This document shows, in pieces, positions 28,823 to 36,748 of a DNA stretch of 64,000 nt. How positions within the stretch are numbered: position 1 is the stretch's first letter; each line of letters starts with the position of its first letter. The notes under the pieces are model-generated. The model saw nothing but the letters and a program-made list of their open reading frames with translations. It made no database searches and was not told the origin of the DNA. Origin of the DNA: Bacillus sp. USDA818B3_A (lineage in GTDB: Bacteria > Bacillota > Bacilli > Bacillales > Cytobacillaceae); NCBI RefSeq assembly GCF_009928415.1, contig NZ_JAABNN010000001.1, positions 590,086 to 654,085 of the forward strand, in the 5' to 3' direction. The translations under genes and the position numbers were made by a program.

Positions 28823-28902
28823 AGTTTGGTATTTTTCTCTAAAGTATACAAAAAAAGAGGACTATAGTCATATATTTTTTCCAATTCTTTTTTAACCACC
28901 TA

Positions 28903-28947
28903 AATAAGGAGAGTTGACTCCCATTAAAATAGTCCCCTCTCCTTATT
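28903..28947. terminator. hairpin at the 3' end of the phloroglucinol-type operon
   Basis: AATAAGGAGAG (28903-28913) and CTCTCCTTATT (28937-28947) form a perfect 11-bp stem with a 23-nt loop, about 75 bp past the stop at 29023. There is no strong T run on the minus strand, so its role as terminator is tentative. Confidence 0.45.
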
Positions 28948-29022
28948 AAAAGTTTGACAAATTCATTTTTACTCATTTCCGGGACCCCAAAAACTTTTAT
29001 AACATTAAAACTTATTAATTCA

Positions 29023-29823
29023 TTAAAAATTCAGCTTTTCTTCTTCAAACAAAGTTGGTAAAATCTTTGCCAAATGAGCAAATTCCTTTGCACAATGATT
29101 GATAAGTGCTTTTGGAGCAAATTCTGGGATGATTACTCCTTCAGGAAGTACCTTTACTGGGTTATTGTTTTCATCAATATGATATCCAATCCAAAAACGT
29201 GTTCTTAATTCAACTCCACCTTCAATAGCCCGCACAAAATGTGTCATGACAGCATTTAATTTATTTTCAGAGGTACCATTTGCACAGATTATGGTGCCGC
29301 AAGCACTGGTTCCAATTTTATCTGTATTATATCCCATATCAGCGGGATTTTTAAAATTAAGCCGGATCATATCTCTGCCTAAGCCAATATCTTCTGTAAC
29401 AAGATGTGTCGTATTCCAATAACGCTCTTTATATGTAAGTGAAGAGTCCAGGGCTTTCTCTCTGTGCAAGTTTTCTACCTCAAAATGATCTTCAGGATTC
29501 CAAATTTGATATCGGAGACTATCCAGGCCATGCCAAGCAAACCACCATTCGAACATTTCGGTAGTAACCTCAGGCATTTTTGTTAAGCAAGCTACAAAAG
29601 CAGTCCCGTTTTCCATTACACAATAACCCGTTTCCGTATCCAAGTATCCTTCATTAAATAAGTCATTTCGCTCTTCAATCCTTATCGCTTTTCGGGGATC
29701 TGTGGGCCCCTGTTTAATCAGGTTAAGAGTCTCTTCAGACGGATGTTCAATCTCTAGATTCAAATATTTACAATAACTTCTTTCCTTATTCTTCTCTGAA
29801 ACTACTTGGTTATCCCTATCCAT
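29023..29823 (-). CDS. DAPG hydrolase (PhlG)/phloretin hydrolase family protein
   Basis: 266 aa, the size of the C-C hydrolases that cleave 2,4-diacetylphloroglucinol (PhlG) or phloretin (Eubacterium ramulus phloretin hydrolase). Family segments: GYCVMENGTAFVACLTKMPEVTTEMFEWWFAWHGLDSLRYQIWNPEDHFEVE in the middle. Near the C-terminus is an H-x-x-x-E pair (INHCAKEFAHL) matching the zinc ligands described for PhlG. The reaction releases phloroglucinol plus an acid. It is the last gene of an operon encoding phloroglucinol-pathway enzyme types, so it probably provides phloroglucinol from an acyl-phloroglucinol. The exact acyl group is unknown. Confidence 0.87.
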   Translation of the reverse strand: MDRDNQVVSEKNKERSYCKYLNLEIEHPSEETLNLIKQGPTDPRKAIRIEERNDLFNEGYLDTETGYCVMENGTAFVACLTKMPEVTTEMFEWWFAWHGLDSLRYQIWNPEDHFEVENLHREKALDSSLTYKERYWNTTHLVTEDIGLGRDMIRLNFKNPADMGYNTDKIGTSACGTIICANGTSENKLNAVMTHFVRAIEGGVELRTRFWIGYHIDENNNPVKVLPEGVIIPEFAPKALINHCAKEFAHLAKILPTLFEEEKLNF

Positions 29824-29860
29824 TTGTTCTCATCCCTTCCATATATAAAGAATGGTTATA

Positions 29861-30118
29861 TTACCTTTCTTTTTTGATAAAATCAGAAAGTGAAGAAATA
29901 GCATCTTCTTCATCTTCACCATCAGCAAGAATGTTGATTTCAGTTCCTGAGCTTACTGCCAGGCTCATTAGTCCCATAATACTTTTTGCATTTACTTTTT
30001 TTCCGTCTTTCTCAAGAAGGATCTCCGAAGAAAATCGGTTTGCTTCCTGAACGAATAGTGCAGCGGGGCGCGCCTGAAGCCCTGTTTTCAATTTTACCTC
30101 CACTTGTTTTACTAGCAT
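29861..30118 (-). CDS. crh: Crh, HPr-like catabolite repression protein
   Basis: 85 aa, the length of Bacillus subtilis Crh. The sequence MLVKQVEVKLKTGLQARPAALFVQEANRF carries Gln15 where HPr has the phosphotransfer His15, the defining mark of Crh. Ser46 is kept in VNAKSIMGLMSLAV, the site HPr kinase phosphorylates to make a CcpA corepressor. It therefore cannot pass phosphate in sugar uptake but can regulate. The start at 30118 follows GAGGAGG; a longer in-frame version from 30169 would contain that site. Unusually it sits inside a catabolic operon between an MFS gene and the PhlG-like gene, not in the usual yvcI-yvcN-crh neighbourhood. Confidence 0.9.
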   Translation of the reverse strand: MLVKQVEVKLKTGLQARPAALFVQEANRFSSEILLEKDGKKVNAKSIMGLMSLAVSSGTEINILADGEDEEDAISSLSDFIKKER

Positions 30119-30258
30119 CTTATAAACCTCCTCAAAAGTTATTGTTTTCATCAAGAGTCGTATCATCATGAAATAAGGCTACCCGTACCCCGTTCTTCTA
30201 ATCTAAATATCTCACAAGCAATTCTAGAAACAATCTTCATACTGCCGTTATTTTTATC

Positions 30259-31566
30259 TTATTTAGCAGCCGTTTGTAACCCATCCTGTTCAGAAATTTC
30301 CAAGCTTATAGTTCCCTTGCATTCAGAGGTGATTCGACTGATAAGAACCAGGCCTACCAAATCAATCACGATAAAAATCATGTAGGCAATATCAAATCCA
30401 CCGGAATATTTCATAGAAACACCCAATATAACAAATGGAAGAGCACGTACTGAGTTAGCGATAGGAGTAACTAATCGATTTGCAGCAGCAAAGTCATATC
30501 GTCCATAAACAGAGCCAGTCATGGATGTAATAAAATTCTTTATACCGGCAAGACCAGAACCCACAGCAATAGATGTAATAAATGTAAGAACCACATTTCC
30601 TTCAACAAGCAATAAAACGAGTGTAATAATATAGGAAACTATGTATATCATACTTGCCTTTTTGGTTCCTGCTTTTTGGTCCAACCAACCCCATAAATAA
30701 CTTCCAATCAGACAAAAAAACGCAGCCGAGCTTAGCATGGTAAGTGCAAAGGACTCACTATAACCAACTGAAACCAGACGAACGACATACTGACTTACAA
30801 TCCCGATCGTCACTAACCAAACACAGCCATATCCTAAAGAAATTAACCACATGTCTTTATCCTTTAACAAAACCTTAAGTGTAAAAGGGCTTTTATAGGC
30901 ATTCATTAATTTCGCCATTTTTTCAAGGTCTTCCTTGGAATTCGGCTCATTATCCGGGTATGCACCTGCTATTTCAGGTGTATCCTTCACCCAGAAAATG
31001 GAGGCAATTCCTAGAACAATAAGTACACAGCCAACGATAGTCATGGTTTTGGAAATGCCTAAATGTGAAAAAGAATAAGAAAGAAGTGCTACGAAGCTGG
31101 CAGTACAAAACCCCATCCCCATAGTCGCCCATCCCAAAGCCAAGCCTTTTTTTCGAGGAAACCAAACGTTCATTATGGTTCCGGGAACAACGTAGCCAAA
31201 TCCGGATACAAAAAAGTTTAAAGCAGAAATGGCAATAGCATAGGCAATGACAGAGTGGATGTTTCCAAACCAAATGGAAATAATTCCTTGTATGATTAAT
31301 CCAAGAGCTGAAACAAAACGGGAACCTTTTTTTACTACAACCTGTGCAAAAATTAGCGCACCGATTACCCCAACCCAGTTGGCCGGTGTTGAAAAAGAAA
31401 GAAGTAATGAAGGATCCCAGCCAAATTCTTTCGCATAAGCTTGGCTAAAGATGTTAATGCCATCCGCTGTCCAAGCGGCAAAATTGTAATACATCAGCAT
31501 ACAGAAAAAAATCATGCTCCAACCTTTAGCCCCAAAATCATTTTTAATTTTGGCCCTTTCTCCCAT
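30259..31566 (-). CDS. MFS transporter (OFA/monocarboxylate-type)
   Basis: 435 aa, 12 predicted membrane segments. Residues such as KGWSMIFFCMLMYYNFAAWTADGINIFSQAYAKEFGWDPSLLLSFSTPANWVG and PRKKGLALGWATMGMG resemble oxalate/formate antiporter-like and monocarboxylate-type MFS proteins. In the middle of the phloroglucinol-type operon it may import the substrate or export an acid released by the PhlG-like step, such as a phenylpropanoate. Direction and substrate cannot be told from sequence. Confidence 0.82.
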   Translation of the reverse strand: MGERAKIKNDFGAKGWSMIFFCMLMYYNFAAWTADGINIFSQAYAKEFGWDPSLLLSFSTPANWVGVIGALIFAQVVVKKGSRFVSALGLIIQGIISIWFGNIHSVIAYAIAISALNFFVSGFGYVVPGTIMNVWFPRKKGLALGWATMGMGFCTASFVALLSYSFSHLGISKTMTIVGCVLIVLGIASIFWVKDTPEIAGAYPDNEPNSKEDLEKMAKLMNAYKSPFTLKVLLKDKDMWLISLGYGCVWLVTIGIVSQYVVRLVSVGYSESFALTMLSSAAFFCLIGSYLWGWLDQKAGTKKASMIYIVSYIITLVLLLVEGNVVLTFITSIAVGSGLAGIKNFITSMTGSVYGRYDFAAANRLVTPIANSVRALPFVILGVSMKYSGGFDIAYMIFIVIDLVGLVLISRITSECKGTISLEISEQDGLQTAAK

Positions 31567-31664
31567 AAAATAGCCCCCATATATCCTAATTATGAAAACC
31601 CTTACAATTACTTTATTTTTTTCCCCTGAATCATGGTAGATTCAGGGGAATGCAAGATCATTGA

Positions 31665-32513
31665 TTATGCCTTTTGATAGCTTTTTTTCAAATCTAAAAT
31701 CTCTCTAGCTTCGTCTGGTGTAGCAATTTCTTTGCCAATTTCAGCAACCGTTCTCTTTGTTCTTTCCACAAATTCAACATTTGACTTTGCCAATTGGCCT
31801 TTCGCGTAATAAATATTATCTTCCATTCCAACACGCAAGTGGCCGCCCAGAGCAAGTGTTGCATATAAAATAGGTAAATGCCCCTTACCGATTCCAAGCG
31901 CACTCCAAGTAGAACCTTCTGGAATCAAACTTTTCAAAAATACTAGATTTTCTACAGTTGCGGTCATTCCGCCCGGAGCTCCAAGAACAAATTGAAAATG
32001 ACATGGTTCTTTTAAAATACCTTTTTTAATATAATAGAGAGCATTGTATACCATCCCTGCATCAAATATCTCGATTTCCGGTTTAACCCCAACTTCCTGC
32101 ATCTTAAGCCCTGATTTTTCCAGAAAATTTGGGCTGTTTTCAAATACAGTACTATGCGCCCAGTTCATCGTTCCACAATCATAGGAAGCCATTTCGGGCC
32201 TTAGCTCCACATAGGGATTCATCCTAATGTCATCGGTTAACCCCAGCCCCCCGGAGGTGGTAAGATTTAGAACAATATTGCAACGATCTCTTATGAGTTT
32301 GACCGTTTTTTCAAATTTTTCAAAGCTCATGGAAGCACGGTCTTCATCATCACGAACATGAATATGCGCAATGGATGCTCCCGCTTTGTAACAAGCATAC
32401 ACCTCATTGGCTATTTCTTCAGGCTGTAATGGTATATACGGTGTATCCTTTTTTGTTGGCCAGGCTCCAGTTGGTGCCACAGTTAAAATGACTTTGTTCT
32501 CCAAATTGCTCAT
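31665..32513 (-). CDS. BKACE-family (DUF849) beta-keto acid cleavage enzyme, probable triacetate acetoacetate-lyase
   Basis: 282 aa. BKACE enzymes condense a beta-keto acid with acetyl-CoA and release acetoacetate or an equivalent. The zinc ligands are visible: HIH in ASIAHIHVRDDE near residue 49 and Glu in RVGMEDNIYYAKGQLA near 230. Other family segments are LNLTTSGG and GALGIGKGHLP-like SALGIGKGHLPIL. Lysine catabolism (3-keto-5-aminohexanoate cleavage) is the textbook role, but no lysine-fermentation genes are here. In the reductive phloroglucinol pathway a BKACE member cleaves 3,5-dioxohexanoate (triacetate), which fits the neighbouring genes. Confidence 0.88.
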   Translation of the reverse strand: MSNLENKVILTVAPTGAWPTKKDTPYIPLQPEEIANEVYACYKAGASIAHIHVRDDEDRASMSFEKFEKTVKLIRDRCNIVLNLTTSGGLGLTDDIRMNPYVELRPEMASYDCGTMNWAHSTVFENSPNFLEKSGLKMQEVGVKPEIEIFDAGMVYNALYYIKKGILKEPCHFQFVLGAPGGMTATVENLVFLKSLIPEGSTWSALGIGKGHLPILYATLALGGHLRVGMEDNIYYAKGQLAKSNVEFVERTKRTVAEIGKEIATPDEAREILDLKKSYQKA

Positions 32514-32700
32514 TTTTCTCGCTTCCTTTTAAAATGTAATGGTCATTTAACAATAAAAGATGGTCCCACAGCGGAAAGGAGAACACAGGTTTCTATAAAA
32601 CTCCCATTTCTGTTTCCACTCTTCCAGCACATAATACTTCTATCATTTTCAGCACTCACTTGTTGAAAACATACATCTGAATTTATTAAAAAATGAACTA

Positions 32701-33639
32701 TCACAAAGCTCCGAATGTATAAGTACGTTCAGGTACATCGTTTACATCATCTTCATCAATTTCTGCAACACAGCGAACCATCGAGCCATCGCCTAACCAC
32801 CAGCGAATTGGGAATGACATAAATTTAAAGCGTTTGCCGACAACTTTATCCAAGTCACCGCCGAGGTTTTCGATCCCTACAATCCCATTACCTAACATGT
32901 ATTTGTGACAAGGCTCCCAAGTTCCTTCTAGATGATGTTCTTCCAGTTTTCCAAAGACCTGCATATATTTATCCATTCCATGTACTTGGATATAAGTCTC
33001 CTTATTAAATTCTGCAAATGCCTCCATCCCAAATTGCTCAATGTATTCTTCTGTTATGGTTTTACCTGAATAACCATCCAAATTCATCGCAAGCGAACCA
33101 CCGTTCTTACCCATGGTTGTATGAAGAGGATGATCAAGGGCCTGCATATCCATTGCCACACATTTTGGCTGATATTTTTCAAACCATTCCCCTGCTTCTC
33201 GGCCCGTTCCGCAGGAATAATGATAATATTCCTTGCTTTCGTCAAATTTAAGATGCATTCCTGTTCTCAAACAGACAACCATCCCTTTAAGTTCTTCCGG
33301 TTTAATGTTTGCTCGTCTGCACGCATCATCAAGATGTGAAGCTTTAATAAGTCCCCATCGTTCCACTTGTATATCCAGACAAACTGCATCGCCATAATAG
33401 GCATCTAAAGGCATTTCATGAGTATAACGTGCCCGTCTCCCATCAAACTCGTATTCCATCACATGACGGGGTGCATCTGCATGTGTCCCGCAGTGCATAA
33501 CAACATCGATTTTTTGGGTGAGCACTCCACTTTTTGAAAGGTTATGCATCGTGTCAATTTTCGGCTTTGCAAAATATGGCCAAACTGGAATGTCCGCATG
33601 AAAAGGATGACTCAAATCGACTAATACTTTTTTACCCAT
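32701..33639 (-). CDS. cyclase-family (PF04199) hydrolase, probable dihydrophloroglucinol cyclohydrolase
   Basis: 312 aa, metal-dependent cyclase/kynurenine-formamidase superfamily. The metal signature H-x-G-T-H-x-D-x-P-x-H is seen as HCGTHADAPRH near residue 50, preceded by DLSHPFHADIPVWP. Family members hydrolyse amides, lactones or cyclic diketones. In the Clostridium phloroglucinol pathway a hydrolase opens the dihydrophloroglucinol ring to 3-hydroxy-5-oxohexanoate; a member of this family next to an SDR, a hydroxyacyl dehydrogenase and BKACE fits that step. It is longer than formamidases (about 210 aa). TAGGAGG precedes the ATG. A 187-bp gap separates it from the BKACE gene. Confidence 0.85.
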   Translation of the reverse strand: MGKKVLVDLSHPFHADIPVWPYFAKPKIDTMHNLSKSGVLTQKIDVVMHCGTHADAPRHVMEYEFDGRRARYTHEMPLDAYYGDAVCLDIQVERWGLIKASHLDDACRRANIKPEELKGMVVCLRTGMHLKFDESKEYYHYSCGTGREAGEWFEKYQPKCVAMDMQALDHPLHTTMGKNGGSLAMNLDGYSGKTITEEYIEQFGMEAFAEFNKETYIQVHGMDKYMQVFGKLEEHHLEGTWEPCHKYMLGNGIVGIENLGGDLDKVVGKRFKFMSFPIRWWLGDGSMVRCVAEIDEDDVNDVPERTYTFGAL

Positions 33640-33677
33640 TATAAATTCCTCCTAAAGTTCCTTCGTATTTTATTGTT

Positions 33678-34628
33678 TTATTGGTGTTTTTTTTTGTCTT
33701 CGATTGTGACATCAAGTAAGTATTCAGTTAATTTTTTTCTTGAATTCTCGATTTTTTCAGGCGTCCATTCCTGAAACCCTTTACCGGATTTAAATCCCAG
33801 TTCGCCTTTTTCCACAAGTTCTTTTAATAGTGGTGATGGCTCAGGGGAATTTTCGAGATATTTTAATAGATAAGTATGGATCGACAAACTTAATTCTGTT
33901 CCTACCATATCCGCATTTTCCATTGGCCCCAGGATGGGAAGCCTCATCCCAAATCCATATTTGATTGAATCATCGACTGTTTTGGCATCGGCGATTCCAT
34001 TTTCTACAATTGAAATAGCCTCCCGCCAAAGGGCATGCTGCAAACGGTTCGCAACGAAACCAGGAACATCTTTTTTCACTCTGATTGGATGTTTTCCAAT
34101 TGAACTTAATAGCTCCATTGTCTGTTGAATCACTTCTTCTGAGGTATCTTTTGTTTGGACCACTTCGACCAATGGAATTAAATACGCTGGATTCCAGAAA
34201 TGTGTTCCGAGGATTCGTTCCTTTCGTACTGCTTTTTGGGCAATTTCCGTAATGCTCATTACAGACGTATTGGTGGCTAAAATAACATGCGGCTCGCAAA
34301 TTTTATCCAGCAATTCAAAAAATGATTGTTTTAAGTTCATATCTTCCGGGATGCATTCCACGACAAATCCAGCATCTTTAATGGTTTCTTCTAAGTCGCT
34401 TGTAATATGCAGCCTAGATAAGGTATGCTGAAATTCCTTTGTCGTTATGACATCCCTAATTAACATGATATTTAAATTTGTTTCTACTTTCTGAAGGACT
34501 TCCTCCACTGAATCTTCAACCGAATAAATGCTGACACTAAACCCTTGGCTTGCAAAAATCTGGGCAATGCCGCTGCCCATTAATCCGGATCCGCAAATAG
34601 CTACTTTCATGTCGCTGTGTTTACTCAA
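33678..34628 (-). CDS. 3-hydroxyacyl-CoA dehydrogenase-like enzyme, probable 3-hydroxy-5-oxohexanoate dehydrogenase
   Basis: 316 aa. N-terminal Rossmann domain with GSGLMGSGIAQIFASQGFSVSIYS (NAD), catalytic His in GTHFWNPAYLIPLVEVV near residue 145, C-terminal helical domain with NRLQHALWREAISIVENGIA. The family oxidises 3-hydroxy acids or their CoA esters. With its neighbours it is the natural candidate to oxidise 3-hydroxy-5-oxohexanoate to 3,5-dioxohexanoate, as described for anaerobic phloroglucinol degradation. Other members act on L-gulonate or carnitine. The start is TTG at 34628 with GAGGG upstream. Gap of 22 bp after the SDR gene. Confidence 0.86.
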   Translation of the reverse strand: MSKHSDMKVAICGSGLMGSGIAQIFASQGFSVSIYSVEDSVEEVLQKVETNLNIMLIRDVITTKEFQHTLSRLHITSDLEETIKDAGFVVECIPEDMNLKQSFFELLDKICEPHVILATNTSVMSITEIAQKAVRKERILGTHFWNPAYLIPLVEVVQTKDTSEEVIQQTMELLSSIGKHPIRVKKDVPGFVANRLQHALWREAISIVENGIADAKTVDDSIKYGFGMRLPILGPMENADMVGTELSLSIHTYLLKYLENSPEPSPLLKELVEKGELGFKSGKGFQEWTPEKIENSRKKLTEYLLDVTIEDKKKHQ

Positions 34629-34650
34629 ACTGTTCCCTCACCTTCTTCCC

Positions 34651-35433
34651 TTAGCCAGCCAAATATCCACCATCCACGTAAATCGTTGTTCCTGTAATGA
34701 AATCGCTTGCAGAAGATGCCAGGAACGTGCATACTCCAACATAATCCTCCGGTTCTCCAAGCCTTCCAATTGGAATTCGTGTTAAGAACTTTGTCCGGGC
34801 TGTATCGTCTTCAAACATCCACTCAGTAAGGTCAGAACGGAAGACCGTCGGGCCAATTGCGTTCACATTAATCCCGAATTCTCCCCATTCACATGCAAGC
34901 GATTTAGCCATAAGATCGATTGCTGCTTTTGATGGGCTGTAGGCAGTATACCCCTTCATCCCAAGCTTTCCTCTTGTAGAAGAAACGAGAATGACCTTTC
35001 CCCCTCTTCCCTGTTCTTTCATCACTTGTCCGGCTTTTTTGCAATAAAGCCAAGTTCCTTTTACGTTGGCGTCCATGATCGCCTCCCATTCCTCTGTTGG
35101 CTGTTCTAATATTGGCTTTGGATTGTTCATTCCAGCCGAGCACATTAAAATATCAATGCCGCCGAATTCTTCAACCGTTGCTGCCACAACAGCTTCTACC
35201 TGTGCTTCTTTTGCGGGATCTCCAATCCGATAGGCACATTGAATTCCTTCCGCCTGCATTTGTTCATAAAGTGCTTTAAGCTTCGTTTCCGTGCGAGCGG
35301 TCAGCATGACCTTCGCCCCAGCGTATCCATATCCCCATGCAGCTGCACTGCCGAGAGCCCCGGTTGCACCGGTCACTAAGGCAACCTTGCCTTCGAGATT
35401 AAATTGACTGTTTACCTCTTCTTTTTTAACCAT
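34651..35433 (-). CDS. SDR-family reductase, probable phloroglucinol reductase
   Basis: 260 aa classical SDR: TGATGALGSAAAWGYG near residue 18, a basic patch TARTETK after beta-2 suggesting NADP(H), catalytic Ser in LVSSTRG and YSPSK near 167. The first step of the reductive phloroglucinol pathway is NADPH-dependent reduction to dihydrophloroglucinol by an SDR-type enzyme, related to polyhydroxynaphthalene reductases. Its place directly before the dehydrogenase and cyclase genes supports that. The start is set at the ATG at 35433 with AGGTGTGA upstream. Gluconate 5-dehydrogenase-like activity is the default alternative. Confidence 0.82.
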   Translation of the reverse strand: MVKKEEVNSQFNLEGKVALVTGATGALGSAAAWGYGYAGAKVMLTARTETKLKALYEQMQAEGIQCAYRIGDPAKEAQVEAVVAATVEEFGGIDILMCSAGMNNPKPILEQPTEEWEAIMDANVKGTWLYCKKAGQVMKEQGRGGKVILVSSTRGKLGMKGYTAYSPSKAAIDLMAKSLACEWGEFGINVNAIGPTVFRSDLTEWMFEDDTARTKFLTRIPIGRLGEPEDYVGVCTFLASSASDFITGTTIYVDGGYLAG

Positions 35434-35458
35434 CAATTATCACACCTATTTTTATATT

Positions 35459-35797
35459 TTAATAATTAACGACCACTAACATCGTAGCAGGCATGTTTGT
35501 TTCATTGATAATGGATCGGCCTTCATTTGGAGCGAGAAAAATAGAATCATATTTTTTAAGGATATAGTCTTCTGTCTTTGTCTTAATGGTGACCTCGCCT
35601 TCCAACACGAAATAAACCTTCTCGGTTGTAGAATCTTCATAGGCATATTCAGCGCCGCCGTTCGGAAGAAAATGGGTAACTCCCATCCAGAATTTTGTGG
35701 ATCCTGTTTCTTCAGTTCCATGCAGCTTTAAAGTGGCACAATCGAAATGTAATGGAGCACTATATGGTTTTACACTAGAAAAATCAACCTTTCTCAT
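35459..35797 (-). CDS. small cupin-domain protein
   Basis: 112 aa single-domain cupin (YAYEDSTTEKVYFVLEGEVTIKTKTEDYILKKYDSIFLAPNEGRSIINETNMPATMLVVVNY). The usual metal-binding His residues are mostly missing: the first motif reads EYAYEDSTTEKVYFVLEGE. A structural or ligand-binding role, or an unusual catalytic cupin, is therefore possible. The start at 35797 lies 8 nt after AAGGAGG. It is between the CoA-transferase-like and SDR genes in the same operon. Specific function unknown. Confidence 0.78.
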   Translation of the reverse strand: MRKVDFSSVKPYSAPLHFDCATLKLHGTEETGSTKFWMGVTHFLPNGGAEYAYEDSTTEKVYFVLEGEVTIKTKTEDYILKKYDSIFLAPNEGRSIINETNMPATMLVVVNY

Positions 35798-35828
35798 TCT
35801 GCACACCTCCTTTCAAGGACCATCTGTT

Positions 35829-36341
35829 TTAAATAGAAGCTCTCGTTTCTAATTCGTCACTAATAAATAGATCAGCTTCTGTATTTTTCAAAAAGTCCTC
35901 TAGTCCTACACCTGAAACCATTTCTTTTAAAAGAAGTCCATTTGGTGTCACTTCGATTACCCCTAAATCGGTAACAATTAAATCTACTAGGCCTACAGCC
36001 GTTAAAGGAAGACGACATTCTCTCAATATTTTGGAATCCCCATCATTCCCTGTGTGCGTCATGGCTATAATCACCTTTTTGGCCCCTGTTACAAAATCCA
36101 TCTCACTACCAATATCTAGGATGTTAGCGAATGCGAGGTTTCCTTTTTCATCTACTTCCAGTGCCTCAAGAACGGCTAAATCGATATGCCTGGCTGATTG
36201 AAGAATGATGTTTACTTCCTTATCTACAACATAATCGGCAACCATCCGAGGCAAGCCGCGGCCAAGATAGACAACATCCCCATCCTTTAACTCCTCTGCA
36301 ATCATCTTTGCAATCAAATGCTTTTTCCTGCTGTTGGACAC
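35829..36341 (-). CDS. shortened CoA-transferase family I beta-subunit-like protein
   Basis: 170 aa. It aligns by eye with ScoB/AtoA-type 3-oxoacid CoA-transferase beta subunits (usually about 215 aa): AKMIAEELKDGDVVYLGRGLPRMVADYV at the N-terminus, then DFVTGAKKVIIAMTHTGNDGDSKILRECRLPLTAVGLVDLIVTDLGVIEVTPNGLLLKE. The stretch that normally follows LQS, containing the S-E-N-G loop with the catalytic Glu, is absent: LQS runs straight into ARHIDLAVLEAL. The frame is intact, so this looks like a real in-frame loss, not a break. No alpha-subunit gene is present. First gene after a sigma-54 promoter. GTG start with AGGTGGTG upstream. Confidence 0.8.
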   Translation of the reverse strand: MSNSRKKHLIAKMIAEELKDGDVVYLGRGLPRMVADYVVDKEVNIILQSARHIDLAVLEALEVDEKGNLAFANILDIGSEMDFVTGAKKVIIAMTHTGNDGDSKILRECRLPLTAVGLVDLIVTDLGVIEVTPNGLLLKEMVSGVGLEDFLKNTEADLFISDELETRASI

Positions 36342-36438
36342 TCTTCTTCACCACCTACGTGTAATAACAACCTTTTTTCATGATAGCGGATTGATTATTT
36401 TTTGCCCTTTTGTGATTTGGCCTTTACATTCTTTATAT

Positions 36439-36456
36439 TTGCAAGTTCCGTGCCAA
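36439..36456 (-). promoter_or_regulatory. sigma-54 (SigL) -24/-12 promoter of the phloroglucinol-type operon
   Basis: Minus strand TTGGCACGGAACTTGCAA: TGGCAC, five bases, TTGCA, a textbook -24/-12 element. The predicted start is near 36429, leaving about 85 nt of leader to the GTG at 36341. Confidence 0.88.
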
Positions 36457-36564
36457 CATTGATTAGCTAAATCATTTTGTCTGCGTTTTCATATAACTAG
36501 TAACTTTTTGAAGATTTCCATCCTATCAATCGGTCAGGTGAAAATAGATCTCGTATTCAGAATC

Positions 36565-36674
36565 TGATACATTTTTTTATCAAGTTTCACTAGAGTCTAA
36601 TTGATTGAACAATCTAAAGAGGTTAACGATGATGCATTTTTTTATCAATCGATACAATGATGTATCATGATTGA
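36565..36674. promoter_or_regulatory. enhancer-like inverted repeats (UAS) for the sigma-54 activator
   Basis: Two near-identical 18-bp elements, TGATACATTTTTTTATCA (36565-36582) and TGATGCATTTTTTTATCA (36630-36647). An overlapping 30-bp imperfect palindrome at 36645-36674 has half-sites TCAATC..TACA. They lie 110-215 bp upstream of the -24/-12 element, the usual enhancer distance. A related 18-bp element occurs at 41042-41059. Confidence 0.7.
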
Positions 36675-36694
36675 AATCATTCACCCAGCAAAAA

Positions 36695-36740
36695 AAATCT
36701 TTACATGACGAACTGTTCTCATTTCGTCATGTAAAGATTT
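36695..36740. terminator. strong bidirectional terminator after the sigma-54 activator gene
   Basis: Perfect 18-bp stem AAATCTTTACATGACGAA (36695-36712) with TTCGTCATGTAAAGATTT (36723-36740), 10-nt loop, followed by long T runs on both strands. It insulates the enhancer region from the activator transcript. Confidence 0.92.
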
Positions 36741-36748
36741 TTACTCAA

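Noticed and set aside
31665-34628. Lysine fermentation or fatty-acid degradation as the role of the BKACE and hydroxyacyl dehydrogenase genes
   Set aside because: No aminomutase, 3,5-diaminohexanoate dehydrogenase, thiolase or acyl-CoA dehydrogenase is nearby, whereas the SDR, cyclase and PhlG-like genes fit phloroglucinol.
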